Positions 7,937 to 16,911 of a DNA stretch of 46,471 bases are shown one piece after another. Within the stretch, counting starts at the first letter, position 1. Each line of letters opens with the position of its first letter. Where the stretch lies: the NCBI GenBank assembly GCA_009885995.1, contig VFJQ01000090.1:1-46471 (forward strand). Reading direction: 5' to 3'. This DNA is from Verrucomicrobiota bacterium. GTDB lineage: Bacteria > Verrucomicrobiota > Verrucomicrobiia > Chthoniobacterales > Chthoniobacteraceae. The translations under genes were made by a program, and so were the position numbers. The notes beneath the pieces were generated by a model. The model made no database searches. It saw nothing but the letters and a program-made list of their open reading frames with translations, and had not been told where the DNA came from.

Positions 7937-8150
7937 CGGGACGAATTCGGTTCGGACCGGGCGGACCGTGCTCAGGGTGCATGCCAACGGATTGAAGCGA
8001 CGGCTTGGGAGCACGAAGGTCCGGAAATGACCTTGGAAGCGCGGCGACAGTATCATGTATGCGACTCGCGAATTGCATTCCTGAAACAAAGTAATCACCA
8101 TATGTGTCATATCTGCGATTGACGGCACCGGCAGTGCTTAACGACCCGGT
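7937..8150. promoter_or_regulatory. intergenic region, probable promoter of the pseudopilin cluster
   Basis: No gene is seen. A small inverted repeat AAGGTC/GACCTT lies near 8019-8038 and might help end pyrE transcription, though no T-run follows. The stretch about 8050-8125 is clearly more A+T rich than its surroundings (ATTGCATTCCTGAAACAAAG, then ATCACCATATGTGTCAT). That is what one expects of a promoter region, but no convincing -35/-10 pair can be fixed by eye. Confidence 0.3.
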
Positions 8151-8672
8151 ATGAAGACATCAAACCGCGTTCGAATGGGTTGCACTCGATCGACAACTGG
8201 AAGTCAGCGCAGCGAGGGGTTCGCGCTGGTCGAGTCAGTGATCGGCATGGCACTCGTGAGCCTAACGCTCAGTTACGTGTTCGCAGCGAACTCGCACCTG
8301 CTTGGCCTGCTGAAGCAGGGCAAAGAGGGCACTTTCGCGACCCAGATGATCCAAGAACGCGTGGACGCGCTGCGGGGCGCACTCTGGGATCAAGTCACTG
8401 ATCCGTCCAAGATCACCCAACTCCTCACACCAGCGACGGTCGCCGGTGCCAGTCTGCCGGGGGCGACGGAAACCATCAAGATCGAGCCATTGGCGAATAC
8501 CACGAACGTGAGCGGCCAGTGTGTGAGGCTTCCCGCTGGGACGGTTTCGTCAGCCGGTTCGGTCCTCACCAGCCGGCAGTCGGTGAAAGTGACCGTCTCC
8601 GTGCAGTGGAATAGTCGCCAACGCACCCGAGTCCGTGCGGCCACGACCGTCTTCACCAAAGGCGGCATCTGA
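8151..8672 (+). CDS. prepilin-type protein, GspI/PilV-like minor pseudopilin
   Basis: The 173-residue product has a class III prepilin signal. A basic leader ends in SEG, followed by FALVESVIGMALVSLTLSYV with Glu at +5 of the mature protein and a 20-residue hydrophobic helix. A prepilin peptidase would cut after Gly and methylate the Phe. The remaining globular part is not diagnostic. Being first of three consecutive prepilin-like genes (I-, J- and K-like in order), it probably forms part of a minor pseudopilin tip complex of a type II secretion or type IV pilus machine. The inner-membrane and ATPase genes are not in the window. Confidence 0.8.
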   Translation: MKTSNRVRMGCTRSTTGSQRSEGFALVESVIGMALVSLTLSYVFAANSHLLGLLKQGKEGTFATQMIQERVDALRGALWDQVTDPSKITQLLTPATVAGASLPGATETIKIEPLANTTNVSGQCVRLPAGTVSSAGSVLTSRQSVKVTVSVQWNSRQRTRVRAATTVFTKGGI

Positions 8673-8678
8673 ACGTCG

Positions 8679-9437
8679 ATGTCACATTCCCCATTTCCAT
8701 CCACGAGATCATTCCGAACCCGCGCGGCCTTCACGCTGGTCGAGATGTCGTGCGCGCTGGCGGTCACCGTGATGGTGCTCGCCGGTGCCATCGCGGGCGT
8801 GGTAGCGCTCCAGAAAAGCCTGGCCGGCTCCACGCAGTATGCGGCGGGATTCAACGACGGCACTCGGCTGGTGGATTTTGTTTCCCGCGATCTGCGCAAC
8901 GCGATCCGTGTGTCGCGCAGGACTTCCGGGACGGCGACTGCATTCAAAAGCGGCTTTTTCGCGATCGCGGAGACTGAGGAACTCGTCGTGACCGTTCCTG
9001 ATTTCTACGAATCCAACGTGCCGGACAACAGGAGCGGCTCGGCCTACAAGACCCCGAGATACGACCGCTCGAACCTCGATGCATCGACCGGCGCGACCTC
9101 CTTCCCTTACCTTGATGTCGTTGCCGTCATCGGGACGGTGAGAGTGCCAAAATATTCTGGCGAACTGGAAATCCGTTACCGGAAAAAGGCTCGTTCGCTG
9201 CAAGATCCGACCGTTTGCTATTTCAGACAGGAATACGATGGCGGCGCGACGCCGGTGCTGCGCTCCGAGGAGGAGATTGCCGAGAGGGCGGATGCGGTTC
9301 GGCTCTCGATCACGGCGTTGAATCGCTCGCACTTTCGCGTGCTCACCTCCTTCAGCCCTAAATGGTCGGGCGAGCCCAGGCGGTCGGGAACGCTTCAGGC
9401 GTCGGTCGTCAAGTTGCTCAACACCCGGAGGGACTAG
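8679..9437 (+). CDS. prepilin-type protein, GspJ/PilW-like minor pseudopilin
   Basis: The 252-residue product carries the prepilin motif as RAAFTLVEMSCALAVTVMVL. The residue before Phe is Ala rather than Gly, which some prepilin peptidases accept. Glu at +5 is present. The long C-terminal part has LVDFVSRDLRNAIRVSRR, the kind of sequence seen after the helix of GspJ/PilW proteins. The gene starts 6 bp after the preceding pseudopilin gene and ends 2 bp before the next one, so it is in an operon. The J-like label rests on order, size and the N-terminal helix only. Confidence 0.75.
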   Translation: MSHSPFPSTRSFRTRAAFTLVEMSCALAVTVMVLAGAIAGVVALQKSLAGSTQYAAGFNDGTRLVDFVSRDLRNAIRVSRRTSGTATAFKSGFFAIAETEELVVTVPDFYESNVPDNRSGSAYKTPRYDRSNLDASTGATSFPYLDVVAVIGTVRVPKYSGELEIRYRKKARSLQDPTVCYFRQEYDGGATPVLRSEEEIAERADAVRLSITALNRSHFRVLTSFSPKWSGEPRRSGTLQASVVKLLNTRRD

Positions 9438-9439
9438 CC

Positions 9440-11062
9440 ATGCAAACACGATACTACGCAACGTCGGCCGCCAATCACCGCGAGACGGGTTCGGCGCTCA
9501 TCGCCGCGCTCATCGTCATCGGCATTCTCGGCTTCCTGGCCGGGACGATCTTTCTGAGAGCCGTGCCAGCTTATCGCAGCAGTTACCAAGCATCCGCGTG
9601 GCATGAAGCCAGGCTCGCCGCGGATGCAGGCATCGATTTCGGGATGGCTACCATCCAGAATAGCCTGCCTCGACCAGACAACTACGCGTGGCCGAGCTGG
9701 ACCTTGAGCAATGGCAGTCCCATCACATCGAGGACCGACGAAACACGTATGACGACACCGCCATCGAGCACGCTGGCTCACCTCGGCGATGGGAATGCCC
9801 GCCCATCGATTGTCCAGGTCGCGATCGATGTGCTCACCCGGGATGACAATGTTGCCAGAAACCCATGGTTCCGAATCCGCGCAACCGGCTCGGCCGAGGT
9901 CGCTTCCTCGCAGCTGAGCCTCGATAAGCGCGACCTCTTCCTGCGCCGCATGAGTCTGCAGAAGCGGCACATCACCCGCACGGTGGAGGTCGTGGCTCGC
10001 CCTGTCTATCTGTGGGAATATGCACTCAAGACCCGTGGCCAGATGATCCTCGGCGGCGGCACTTCGTGGGTCATCGACAGCTACGACAGCCGGTATCCGA
10101 CGCTGACTGCGGACCATCGCGGCTCGACTAGCGGAATGTATGATCCCACCAAAGCGGGAGCGTTCGGGAATATCGCTTCGGACATGCAACGACCGGCGGA
10201 TTCGCCTTATGGAGTGCTGATCGATGCGGAGAGCGCATTGGTCCGGGGCGAGGTGCAAACCCACGGGGGCGACAACCCCGATACCGCGGCCCACGAGAAC
10301 GTGGAGCAGGCAGACAGAATCGATCCGTCCAAGATCACCAACGAGTTCGAGGAATTACTCCTGCCGCCGGAGAATCCCACACTGCCGGGCGATCCAGCCC
10401 AGGTGCGCCGTATCACCGAGCCATGGAGCACCGCGGATGTCACCAATCCCAACCTCTCGAGTCCGCTCCCGTCCTCCTACACGCGAGCCGACGGGTCCAC
10501 CGCCGGCACCAGCGTCACCAACCCGGTCCGGATCAAGCTCGACCCGCCCGGGAACCAGACTCAGGGAGGTTTCGCGGTGGCCCCGCCCAATCCGACCACG
10601 GTGACTCGGTTCGTCGAAATTTACATCGATGCCAATGTCATCCTCGGCGGCAGCATCCCCAATATTCAAGTGCCGCCAAATATTCACGCGAAGATCTTCG
10701 TCAACGGCAACGTGGACTTTAAGAATCGGGACATCAACTACTCGTCCTCGTCGAGCCGCACTCCTGGCAACGTCGAAATCTACGGCGTCTCGACGAGCCC
10801 TTTGGCGCGCGTGGATTCATCCGGCAACGGCCACCTCGTCACCGTCTTTTACGGGCCGCAATATGCCGGACATCTCGATGGCAACACCGAGATCATTGGT
10901 GGATTTGTCCTGAATACTTACGACATCGCCGGCGGCGGCGGCAGCGGTGGTGACAGTGTTGGCGCCGGGTTCCATTACGACGAGGCGCTCGGCGTAGTCG
11001 GTCCGATTCAAGCCTACAAGGTCGTGGGCTACTTCGAGGACACACGCAAGGATCTCGACTAG
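9440..11062 (+). CDS. GspK/PilX-like pilus-assembly protein
   Basis: The 540-residue product has an N-terminal segment ETGSALIAALIVIGILGFLA, a hydrophobic helix after a short polar leader. This resembles PilX/GspK proteins, which lack the Glu+5. A large extracytoplasmic domain follows, including LDVNIF-type beta segments and a glycine-rich loop (AGGGGSGGDS). ATG 9440 was chosen over the longer frame because GGAGGG at 9427-9432 is a good ribosome-binding site. It also gives a 2-bp gap to the previous stop. The protein probably caps a pseudopilus or pilus tip with the two preceding products. Family placement is by context and N-terminus. Confidence 0.65.
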   Translation: MQTRYYATSAANHRETGSALIAALIVIGILGFLAGTIFLRAVPAYRSSYQASAWHEARLAADAGIDFGMATIQNSLPRPDNYAWPSWTLSNGSPITSRTDETRMTTPPSSTLAHLGDGNARPSIVQVAIDVLTRDDNVARNPWFRIRATGSAEVASSQLSLDKRDLFLRRMSLQKRHITRTVEVVARPVYLWEYALKTRGQMILGGGTSWVIDSYDSRYPTLTADHRGSTSGMYDPTKAGAFGNIASDMQRPADSPYGVLIDAESALVRGEVQTHGGDNPDTAAHENVEQADRIDPSKITNEFEELLLPPENPTLPGDPAQVRRITEPWSTADVTNPNLSSPLPSSYTRADGSTAGTSVTNPVRIKLDPPGNQTQGGFAVAPPNPTTVTRFVEIYIDANVILGGSIPNIQVPPNIHAKIFVNGNVDFKNRDINYSSSSSRTPGNVEIYGVSTSPLARVDSSGNGHLVTVFYGPQYAGHLDGNTEIIGGFVLNTYDIAGGGGSGGDSVGAGFHYDEALGVVGPIQAYKVVGYFEDTRKDLD

Positions 11063-11148
11063 TCGCACACGGAGGCGTGGTCTCCTGCCTCGTCGTGAGC
11101 ACGCTTCCGTCTTGCGAAGGGCCGTAAGCAGGATTACGAGCGCACCCC

Positions 11149-11472
11149 ATGCAGTTTCTCTCGCCGGCTCAACTGATCCTCGTGCTGTGGCTCATCGCCG
11201 CAGCCGCGCCGGTTGCGACCGTGTTGATCAATGGCGCGCTCGTGCCGCTGGCCGGAGCGCAGGATTGCCAGATGACGCGGGCGGGGGAAGACGCCAGCGG
11301 CTTCGCGGCCAGCGAAATGGCGGCAGCGTGGGCCGTGGACGGCGCGAGCAAAATGGTGGTTCGTCCGGCACGGGCATTGATCTTTGCGAAGGCTGACGGC
11401 TGCCCGGCTCGGATCCCGGCGATCAGCGTGCTGCAGACGGCTCTGCAGCGACATCGGCCGAAACCGGCTTAG
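11149..11472 (+). CDS. small hypothetical exported or membrane-anchored protein
   Basis: The 107-residue product starts MQFLSPAQLILVLWLIAAAA, a hydrophobic segment that could be a signal peptide or single membrane anchor. The rest is alanine-rich with two Cys residues (QDCQMTRAG and KADGCPARI) that might form a disulphide outside the membrane. No family is recognised. It sits 86 bp after the PilX-like gene and 123 bp before secA. ATG 11149 is the only reasonable start. It could be the last gene of the pseudopilin cluster. Codon usage is like the neighbours. Confidence 0.5.
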   Translation: MQFLSPAQLILVLWLIAAAAPVATVLINGALVPLAGAQDCQMTRAGEDASGFAASEMAAAWAVDGASKMVVRPARALIFAKADGCPARIPAISVLQTALQRHRPKPA

Positions 11473-11595
11473 CGATCCGCAGCTTCCATCGGCGACGGCC
11501 CGGCGCGGGCCGTCAGCGCTTGGCGGCGGGCGGCGCTTCCTTCGACTTCTCCGCGCCTTTGCTCGTCCCTTCATCTCTCACTCACTCCACACATT

Positions 11596-14583
11596 ATGAT
11601 TGGCTGGATCATCAAGAAAATCATCGGTTCCAAGAACCAACGGCTCGTGAAGAGCCTGCGACCCACGGTCGCGCAAATCAATCAGTTCGAACAACAGTGC
11701 CAGTCGCTCAGCGACGACGAGTTGCGGGCGAAGACGTTCAAGTGGAAGGACGAACTCGCACAACTCGACCCGAGCGAGCAGCAGCAACACCTCGACCGCA
11801 TCCTGCCCGAGGCTTTCGCCGTGGTGAAGAACGCCGCGCGCCGGCTGACCGAGCGCAAGGCGACCTTCAAGGTGTGCGACCAGGACTACACGTGGGCGAT
11901 GGTTCACTTCGACGTGCAGCTCATCGGAGGCATGTGCCTGCATCGCGGCATGATCGCCGAGATGGCCACCGGCGAAGGCAAGACGCTCGTCGCCACGCTG
12001 CCGCTTTACCTCAATGCGCTCACGGGGCGCGGCTCGCATCTCGTCACCACGAACGACTACCTCGCCCGACGCGATGGCGAGACGATGGGGCAACTCTACG
12101 GCTTCCTCGGTCTCACGACGGGCATCATCCAGCACGACCAGGAGCCCTCCTCCCGCCGCGCGCAATATGAGTGCGATATCAGCTACGGGATGAACTCGGA
12201 GTTCGGCTTCGACTACCTGCGGGACAACGGCATGGCCACGAGCGCCGACCAGCAGGTGCAGCGTGGGCACGTTTTCGGCATCGTCGATGAAGTGGACTCC
12301 ATCCTCATCGACGAAGCGCGCACGCCGCTCATCATCAGCGGCCCGGCGACGGTTTCGACCCACCAGTTCGATGTCTATCGGCCGAAGGTGGACGAGATCG
12401 TGAAGCGCCAGACGATGATGTGCAACCGGCTCGCGTCCGAGGCCGAGGTGGCGTGGGAAAAGGGCGACGAGGAGACGTTCGCGAAGAACTTCGTGAAGGT
12501 GAAGTGGGGCCAGCCGCGCAACAAAGGATTGCTCCGGACGATGGAGGAGCCGGAGAAGCGCAAGGTGATCGAAAAGATCGATCTGAGCTTCTTCGCCGAC
12601 CACATGAAGGAGGAAAAGTTCAAGCTGCAGGATGACCTGTTCTTCACTCTCGACGAGCGCCAGCACGAAGCCGATCTGACCGAGCAGGGCCGCAACTTCA
12701 TGAACCCCGACGATCCGGATGCGTTCGTGCTGCCGGATCTCATCTCGCAGTTCGCCGAGATCGATAACAGCGACATGTCCGACGAGGAGAAGGCCAAGGC
12801 GAAGGCCGACGCGCAGGCCCATGCCGACCACCAGGGCGAGCGCATTCACAACATCACGCAGCTCCTGCGTGCCTATTGTCTCTACGAGAAAGACGTCCAC
12901 TACGTCGTGGAGGAAGGGAAGATCGTGATCGTGGATGAGTTCACCGGGCGCAAGATGACCGGGCGCCGCTGGAGCGATGGCCTGCACGGGGCGGTCGAGG
13001 CGAAGGAAGGTGTGACGATCGATCGCGAGACGCAGACGCTCGCGACGATCACGATCCAGAACTACTTCCGCCTCTACGAAAAGCTCGCGGGCATGACGGG
13101 CACGGCGGAGACGGAAGCGAACGAATTTTGGGACGTGTATAAGCTCCAGGTCGCCGTTATCCCGACGAACCAGCCGTGCGTCCGCAAGGACATGAACGAC
13201 CAGGTCTTCAAGACGCGCCGCGAGAAGTTCAACGCGGTCATCAAGGAGATCACCGCGGCGCACGCGCGCAGCCAGCCTGTGCTCGTCGGCACCGTGTCGG
13301 TCGAGGCGAGCGAGGTCGTGAGCCGGATGCTCAAGCGCGAGAAGATCCCGCACGCCGTGCTCAACGCGAAGTATCACATGCAGGAAGCCGAGATCATCAT
13401 GCGCGCCGGCCAGCCGGGCAGTGTTACGATTTCGACGAATATGGCCGGCCGAGGAACCGACATCAAACTCGGCCCCGGCGTGCCCGATGCGGGCGGCCTC
13501 TACGTCATCGCCACCGAGCGGCACGAAGCACGGCGCATCGACCGGCAGCTTCGCGGACGTTGCGCGCGCCAGGGCGATCCCGGGCTCTCGCGTTTTTACG
13601 TGAGCTTTGAAGACGACCTCATGCGAAACTTCGGCGCCGCTGATCGCATGACGTCGATGATGGAGCGCTTCGGAATGGAGGAAGGCGAAGCACTCGAGCA
13701 CCCGTGGCTGAATCGCTCCGTCGAGACCGCACAGAAGCGTGTCGAGCAGCGGAATTACATGGTCCGCAAGCGCTCGCTCGATTTCGACGACGTGATGAAC
13801 AAGCAGCGCGGAGTCATCTACGGCTGGCGCAGCGAGGCCATCACCTCCGACGATCCGCGTTCGATGATCTACGAGGTGATCGAAGAAGCGGTTCCGGAAA
13901 AAGTTCGCAGCTTCCTCGAACTCGACGAGCCGAACCCGCAAGGCTTGCTCAACTGGTGCAACACGACGTTTCCGCTCGGGCTGACGATGGAGTCGAGCGG
14001 CCTCAAGACAAAGGAGACCGAGGAAGCCATCGAGTTCATCAAGGAGAAGGTGACGCAGAGCTACGAGTTGAAGTGCAAACACGAGGAGGCGGATGCGGTC
14101 CGCTACCTCGAGCGGCACATCATGCTCAACGCGATCGATCGCCTGTGGCAGGAGCATCTCTACGCGATGGATTCGCTGCGCGAAGCGGTCTATCTGCGCG
14201 CCTATGGGCAGAAGGATCCGCTCGTCGAATACAAGAACGAGGCCTACGAGATGTTCACCGAGCTGATGATCGCGATCAAAGGCGAGGTGCTGCACAATAT
14301 GTTTCGCAGCACGTCGAACCTGCTCGCCTTCGAGCAGTTCCTCCAGCAGCTCCCGGTGCATCTTTACGCTCCACAGAGCGACGGCGATCAGTCCACGAGC
14401 GCACAACAAGCGGCACCGCAGAGCAGCAGTGCGCGGCGAGCGGCCGAGCTCGAGGGTGCTGAACCCGAGCCATCGATCCAACTCACCCCACAGCGTCGCG
14501 AGATGCCGAAAGTGAACCGCAACGACCCGTGTCCGTGCGGCAGCGGGAAGAAATTCAAGAGCTGCTGCGGTCGCGGCGCGTGA
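11596..14583 (+). CDS. secA: preprotein translocase ATPase SecA
   Basis: The 995-residue motor drives preproteins through SecYEG. Walker A is AEMATGEGKT at 121-130. The LIDEARTPLIISGP box, the preprotein-crosslinking region, the NMAGRGTDIKLG motif of the second nucleotide domain and RQLRGRCARQGDPG are all present. It ends with the SEC-C zinc module NDPCPCGSGKKFKSCCGRG, which binds SecB and ribosomes. An insertion of charged sequence around residues 275-425 makes it longer than E. coli SecA (901 residues), as seen in several Bacteroidota/PVC SecA proteins. Start ATG 11596 (MIGWIIKKIIGSKN) is standard. Its TGA overlaps the probable GTG start of rsmH. Confidence 0.98.
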   Translation: MIGWIIKKIIGSKNQRLVKSLRPTVAQINQFEQQCQSLSDDELRAKTFKWKDELAQLDPSEQQQHLDRILPEAFAVVKNAARRLTERKATFKVCDQDYTWAMVHFDVQLIGGMCLHRGMIAEMATGEGKTLVATLPLYLNALTGRGSHLVTTNDYLARRDGETMGQLYGFLGLTTGIIQHDQEPSSRRAQYECDISYGMNSEFGFDYLRDNGMATSADQQVQRGHVFGIVDEVDSILIDEARTPLIISGPATVSTHQFDVYRPKVDEIVKRQTMMCNRLASEAEVAWEKGDEETFAKNFVKVKWGQPRNKGLLRTMEEPEKRKVIEKIDLSFFADHMKEEKFKLQDDLFFTLDERQHEADLTEQGRNFMNPDDPDAFVLPDLISQFAEIDNSDMSDEEKAKAKADAQAHADHQGERIHNITQLLRAYCLYEKDVHYVVEEGKIVIVDEFTGRKMTGRRWSDGLHGAVEAKEGVTIDRETQTLATITIQNYFRLYEKLAGMTGTAETEANEFWDVYKLQVAVIPTNQPCVRKDMNDQVFKTRREKFNAVIKEITAAHARSQPVLVGTVSVEASEVVSRMLKREKIPHAVLNAKYHMQEAEIIMRAGQPGSVTISTNMAGRGTDIKLGPGVPDAGGLYVIATERHEARRIDRQLRGRCARQGDPGLSRFYVSFEDDLMRNFGAADRMTSMMERFGMEEGEALEHPWLNRSVETAQKRVEQRNYMVRKRSLDFDDVMNKQRGVIYGWRSEAITSDDPRSMIYEVIEEAVPEKVRSFLELDEPNPQGLLNWCNTTFPLGLTMESSGLKTKETEEAIEFIKEKVTQSYELKCKHEEADAVRYLERHIMLNAIDRLWQEHLYAMDSLREAVYLRAYGQKDPLVEYKNEAYEMFTELMIAIKGEVLHNMFRSTSNLLAFEQFLQQLPVHLYAPQSDGDQSTSAQQAAPQSSSARRAAELEGAEPEPSIQLTPQRREMPKVNRNDPCPCGSGKKFKSCCGRGA

Positions 14584-15593
14584 GCGACGAGGCGGCTCCC
14601 CATCGCCGCCGCGTCCGCTACGCGGGGAAATACCCACGGCGCTTCGAGGAAAAATACAAGGAGCGCGACGCGGCGAAGCATCCCGAGACTGCGGCGAAGG
14701 TGCTCGCTTCCGGCAAGACGCTGGCGGGCACGCATCGGCCGATCATGGTCGCGGAGATCCTCGAAGTGCTCGCGCCGAAGCCAGGCGAGATCGCTGTGGA
14801 TTGCACGCTCGGCTACGGGGGGCACGCGCAGGAGATTCTCCCACAGTGTGGACGCCTGATCGGCATCGATGCTGATCCGATCGAGCTTCCGCGCACCGAG
14901 TCGCGGCTGCGCGCGCTGGGTTTGGAGATCACGACACATCGCAGCAATTTCGCCGGCTTGCCGAAGGTGCTCGCATCCGAAGGACTCGCCGGCGTGGACA
15001 TGGTCCTCGCGGACCTCGGCCTGTCCTCGATGCAACTCGACGACCCGGCCCGCGGCTTCTCCGTGAAGGTCGGAGGCCCGCTCGACATGCGAATGAATCC
15101 GCACCGCGGCCAGCCGGTGTCGAAGTTGTTGGAAGAGGCGAGCGCTGCTGATCTCGCCTCGCTGTTCGCGCAGAACGCGGACGAACCGCACGCGCACGAA
15201 CTCGCTGCGGCGCTGGCGGGAAGGAGCTTTGCAACCACGACGGAACTGGCGGCGGCTATCCGCGGAGCACTGCCTAGCCGCTCGACGCCGGACGAACGCG
15301 AGTCGTCCGTGCGGCGTGTTTTTCAGGCGCTACGCATCGCGGTGAACGACGAGTTCGGCGCGCTCGATGCGTTGCTGCGCTGCCTTCCGACCTGCCTGAA
15401 CCCAGGCGGGCGCGTGGCGATCCTCACGTTTCACTCCGGCGAAGATCGGCGCGTGAAGAAAGCGTTCCTCGCCGGGCAGCGCGCGGGGCTTTACCGCGAC
15501 GTGGCGCGGGAAGTCCTCCGGGCTGGAGCAGAGGAGCGCCGCGCGAATTCGCGATCGGTTTCCGCCAAGTTGCGCTGGGCCGTGCGGGCTTGA
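14580..15593 (+). CDS. rsmH: 16S rRNA (cytosine1402-N4)-methyltransferase
   Basis: RsmH methylates N4 of C1402 in the decoding centre of 16S rRNA using SAM. The product shows HRPIMVAEILEVLAPKPGEI, the SAM motif DCTLGYGGHAQEIL, LADLGLSSMQLDDPARGFS, and the C-terminal ILTFHSGEDRRVKKAF. The GTG at 14580 is preferred as start because it overlaps the secA stop as GTGA and yields 337 residues. An ATG at 14529 would push the gene 55 bp into the SecA zinc module. The N-terminal basic extension (HRRRVRYAGKYPRRFEEKYKE) precedes the domain. The stop at 15591-15593 directly touches the stop of the convergent helicase gene. Confidence 0.93.
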   Translation: MSDEAAPHRRRVRYAGKYPRRFEEKYKERDAAKHPETAAKVLASGKTLAGTHRPIMVAEILEVLAPKPGEIAVDCTLGYGGHAQEILPQCGRLIGIDADPIELPRTESRLRALGLEITTHRSNFAGLPKVLASEGLAGVDMVLADLGLSSMQLDDPARGFSVKVGGPLDMRMNPHRGQPVSKLLEEASAADLASLFAQNADEPHAHELAAALAGRSFATTTELAAAIRGALPSRSTPDERESSVRRVFQALRIAVNDEFGALDALLRCLPTCLNPGGRVAILTFHSGEDRRVKKAFLAGQRAGLYRDVAREVLRAGAEERRANSRSVSAKLRWAVRA

Positions 15594-16853
15594 TCAGCGG
15601 TAACGCGGCCGGCCGCGCTCCTCGCGCTGCCTCGGCGGACCGCCACTGCGGAAGCCTCCACGAGCCGGACGCGGGCCGCGGGGATCGCGCGGCTGTTCGT
15701 CGCGCGGCGGTGCGGGGGCGTGGTAGTCGAATCCCTCGGCGCGCTTGCGGACGATGCCGCGGCCGATGAAGCGCTCGAGGGTGTGCAGCGGACCGCGATC
15801 GTCCGGCGTGATGAAGCTGATCGCGTCGCCGATCGCCTGCGCTCGCCCGGTGCGGCCGATGCGATGGACGTAGTCCTCGGAGTGCATGGGAAAGTCGAAG
15901 TTCACCACATGGGAGATGCCATCCACGTCGATCCCGCGCGCTGCGATGTCGGTGGCGACAAGCACGCGGACGGCGCCGGATTTGAAGTCCGCCAGGGCGC
16001 GCAGGCGCTGAGCTTGGGAGCGGTTCGAATGGAGCGTCGCGGTCTTGACCCCGGTCTGCTCGAGCTTGCGGGCGACGCGGTCGGCGCCGTGTTTGGTGCG
16101 GGTGAAGACGAGCACCATGTTGAGTTCCGAACTGCCGAGCAGGTGAGCGAGCAGCGCGGGCTTGAGGTGCTGCTGCACTTCATAGACGAGCTGCGTCACG
16201 GTCGCTGCGGGGTTCGCCCGCCGGCCGATCTGCACGATCTTCGGCGAGCGCTGAAACTCGTGTGTGAGTTCCTCGATCTCCTTCGACAGCGTGGCGGAAA
16301 ACATGAGCGTCTGCCGCTTCGCCGGCAAGGCCTTCAAGACGCGGCGAATTTGCGGGATGAAACCCATGTCGAGCATCCGGTCGGCTTCATCGAGGACGAG
16401 GTGAGTCAATTTCGAGAAGTCGCAGTGGCGCTGCTGAATCAAGTCGAGCAGGCGGCCGGGGCAGGCGACCACGATGTCCACGCCGTCGCGCATTGCTTGA
16501 ATCTGCGGGCGTTCGCTGACGCCGCCATAAACGAGCGCCATGCGCAGTGGGAGATACTTTGCGTAGGCTCGGATGTTTTCGTCGATTTGCGCGACGAGTT
16601 CGCGCGTCGGCGCCAGGATGAGCACACGCGGGCGGCGCGGGGTGCCATCGCCGACCACTCCGGAGAGCTTCGCAAGGATGGGCAGCGTGAAGGCTGCGGT
16701 CTTCCCGGTGCCGGTCTGGGCGATGCCGATGAGATCGTGGCCTGCGAGCACCTCGGGGATGGCTGCGGCTTGGATGGGGGTCGGCTCCGTGTAGCCGGCA
16801 TCATCGATTGCTTTGAGAATGAGGTCACCAAGACCAAGGGCGCGAAATGGCAT
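15594..16853 (-). CDS. DEAD-box ATP-dependent RNA helicase, RhlE-like
   Basis: The 419-residue product has all core motifs: Q motif (TEPTPIQ), Walker A AQTGTGKT at 45-52, PTREL, DEAD at 155-158, SAT at 186-188, ARGID and HRIGRTGRA. The C-terminal tail is rich in Arg, Gly and Pro and probably binds RNA non-specifically. RhlE-type helicases remodel rRNA precursors or take part in RNA decay. ATG 16853 (MPFRALGL) is chosen as it aligns with the usual N-terminus. It lies 58 bp after ruvB on the same strand, so the two may share a transcript. It is convergent with rsmH with zero intergenic bases. Confidence 0.94.
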   Translation of the reverse strand: MPFRALGLGDLILKAIDDAGYTEPTPIQAAAIPEVLAGHDLIGIAQTGTGKTAAFTLPILAKLSGVVGDGTPRRPRVLILAPTRELVAQIDENIRAYAKYLPLRMALVYGGVSERPQIQAMRDGVDIVVACPGRLLDLIQQRHCDFSKLTHLVLDEADRMLDMGFIPQIRRVLKALPAKRQTLMFSATLSKEIEELTHEFQRSPKIVQIGRRANPAATVTQLVYEVQQHLKPALLAHLLGSSELNMVLVFTRTKHGADRVARKLEQTGVKTATLHSNRSQAQRLRALADFKSGAVRVLVATDIAARGIDVDGISHVVNFDFPMHSEDYVHRIGRTGRAQAIGDAISFITPDDRGPLHTLERFIGRGIVRKRAEGFDYHAPAPPRDEQPRDPRGPRPARGGFRSGGPPRQREERGRPRYR

Positions 16854-16911
16854 AAGCGCGCAATATGGAGCGGCTATGCGGAATGGAAAGCGCGAGCGCG
16901 ATCTTTCCGCG

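Noticed and set aside
7937..8150. tRNA or small RNA gene
   Set aside because: No cloverleaf or conserved TTCGAAT-type arm could be found by eye; no tRNA was recognised anywhere in the window.
11578..14637. 1,019-codon open frame antisense to secA
   Set aside because: It lies wholly opposite a clear SecA and has shadow-type Leu/Arg/His composition.
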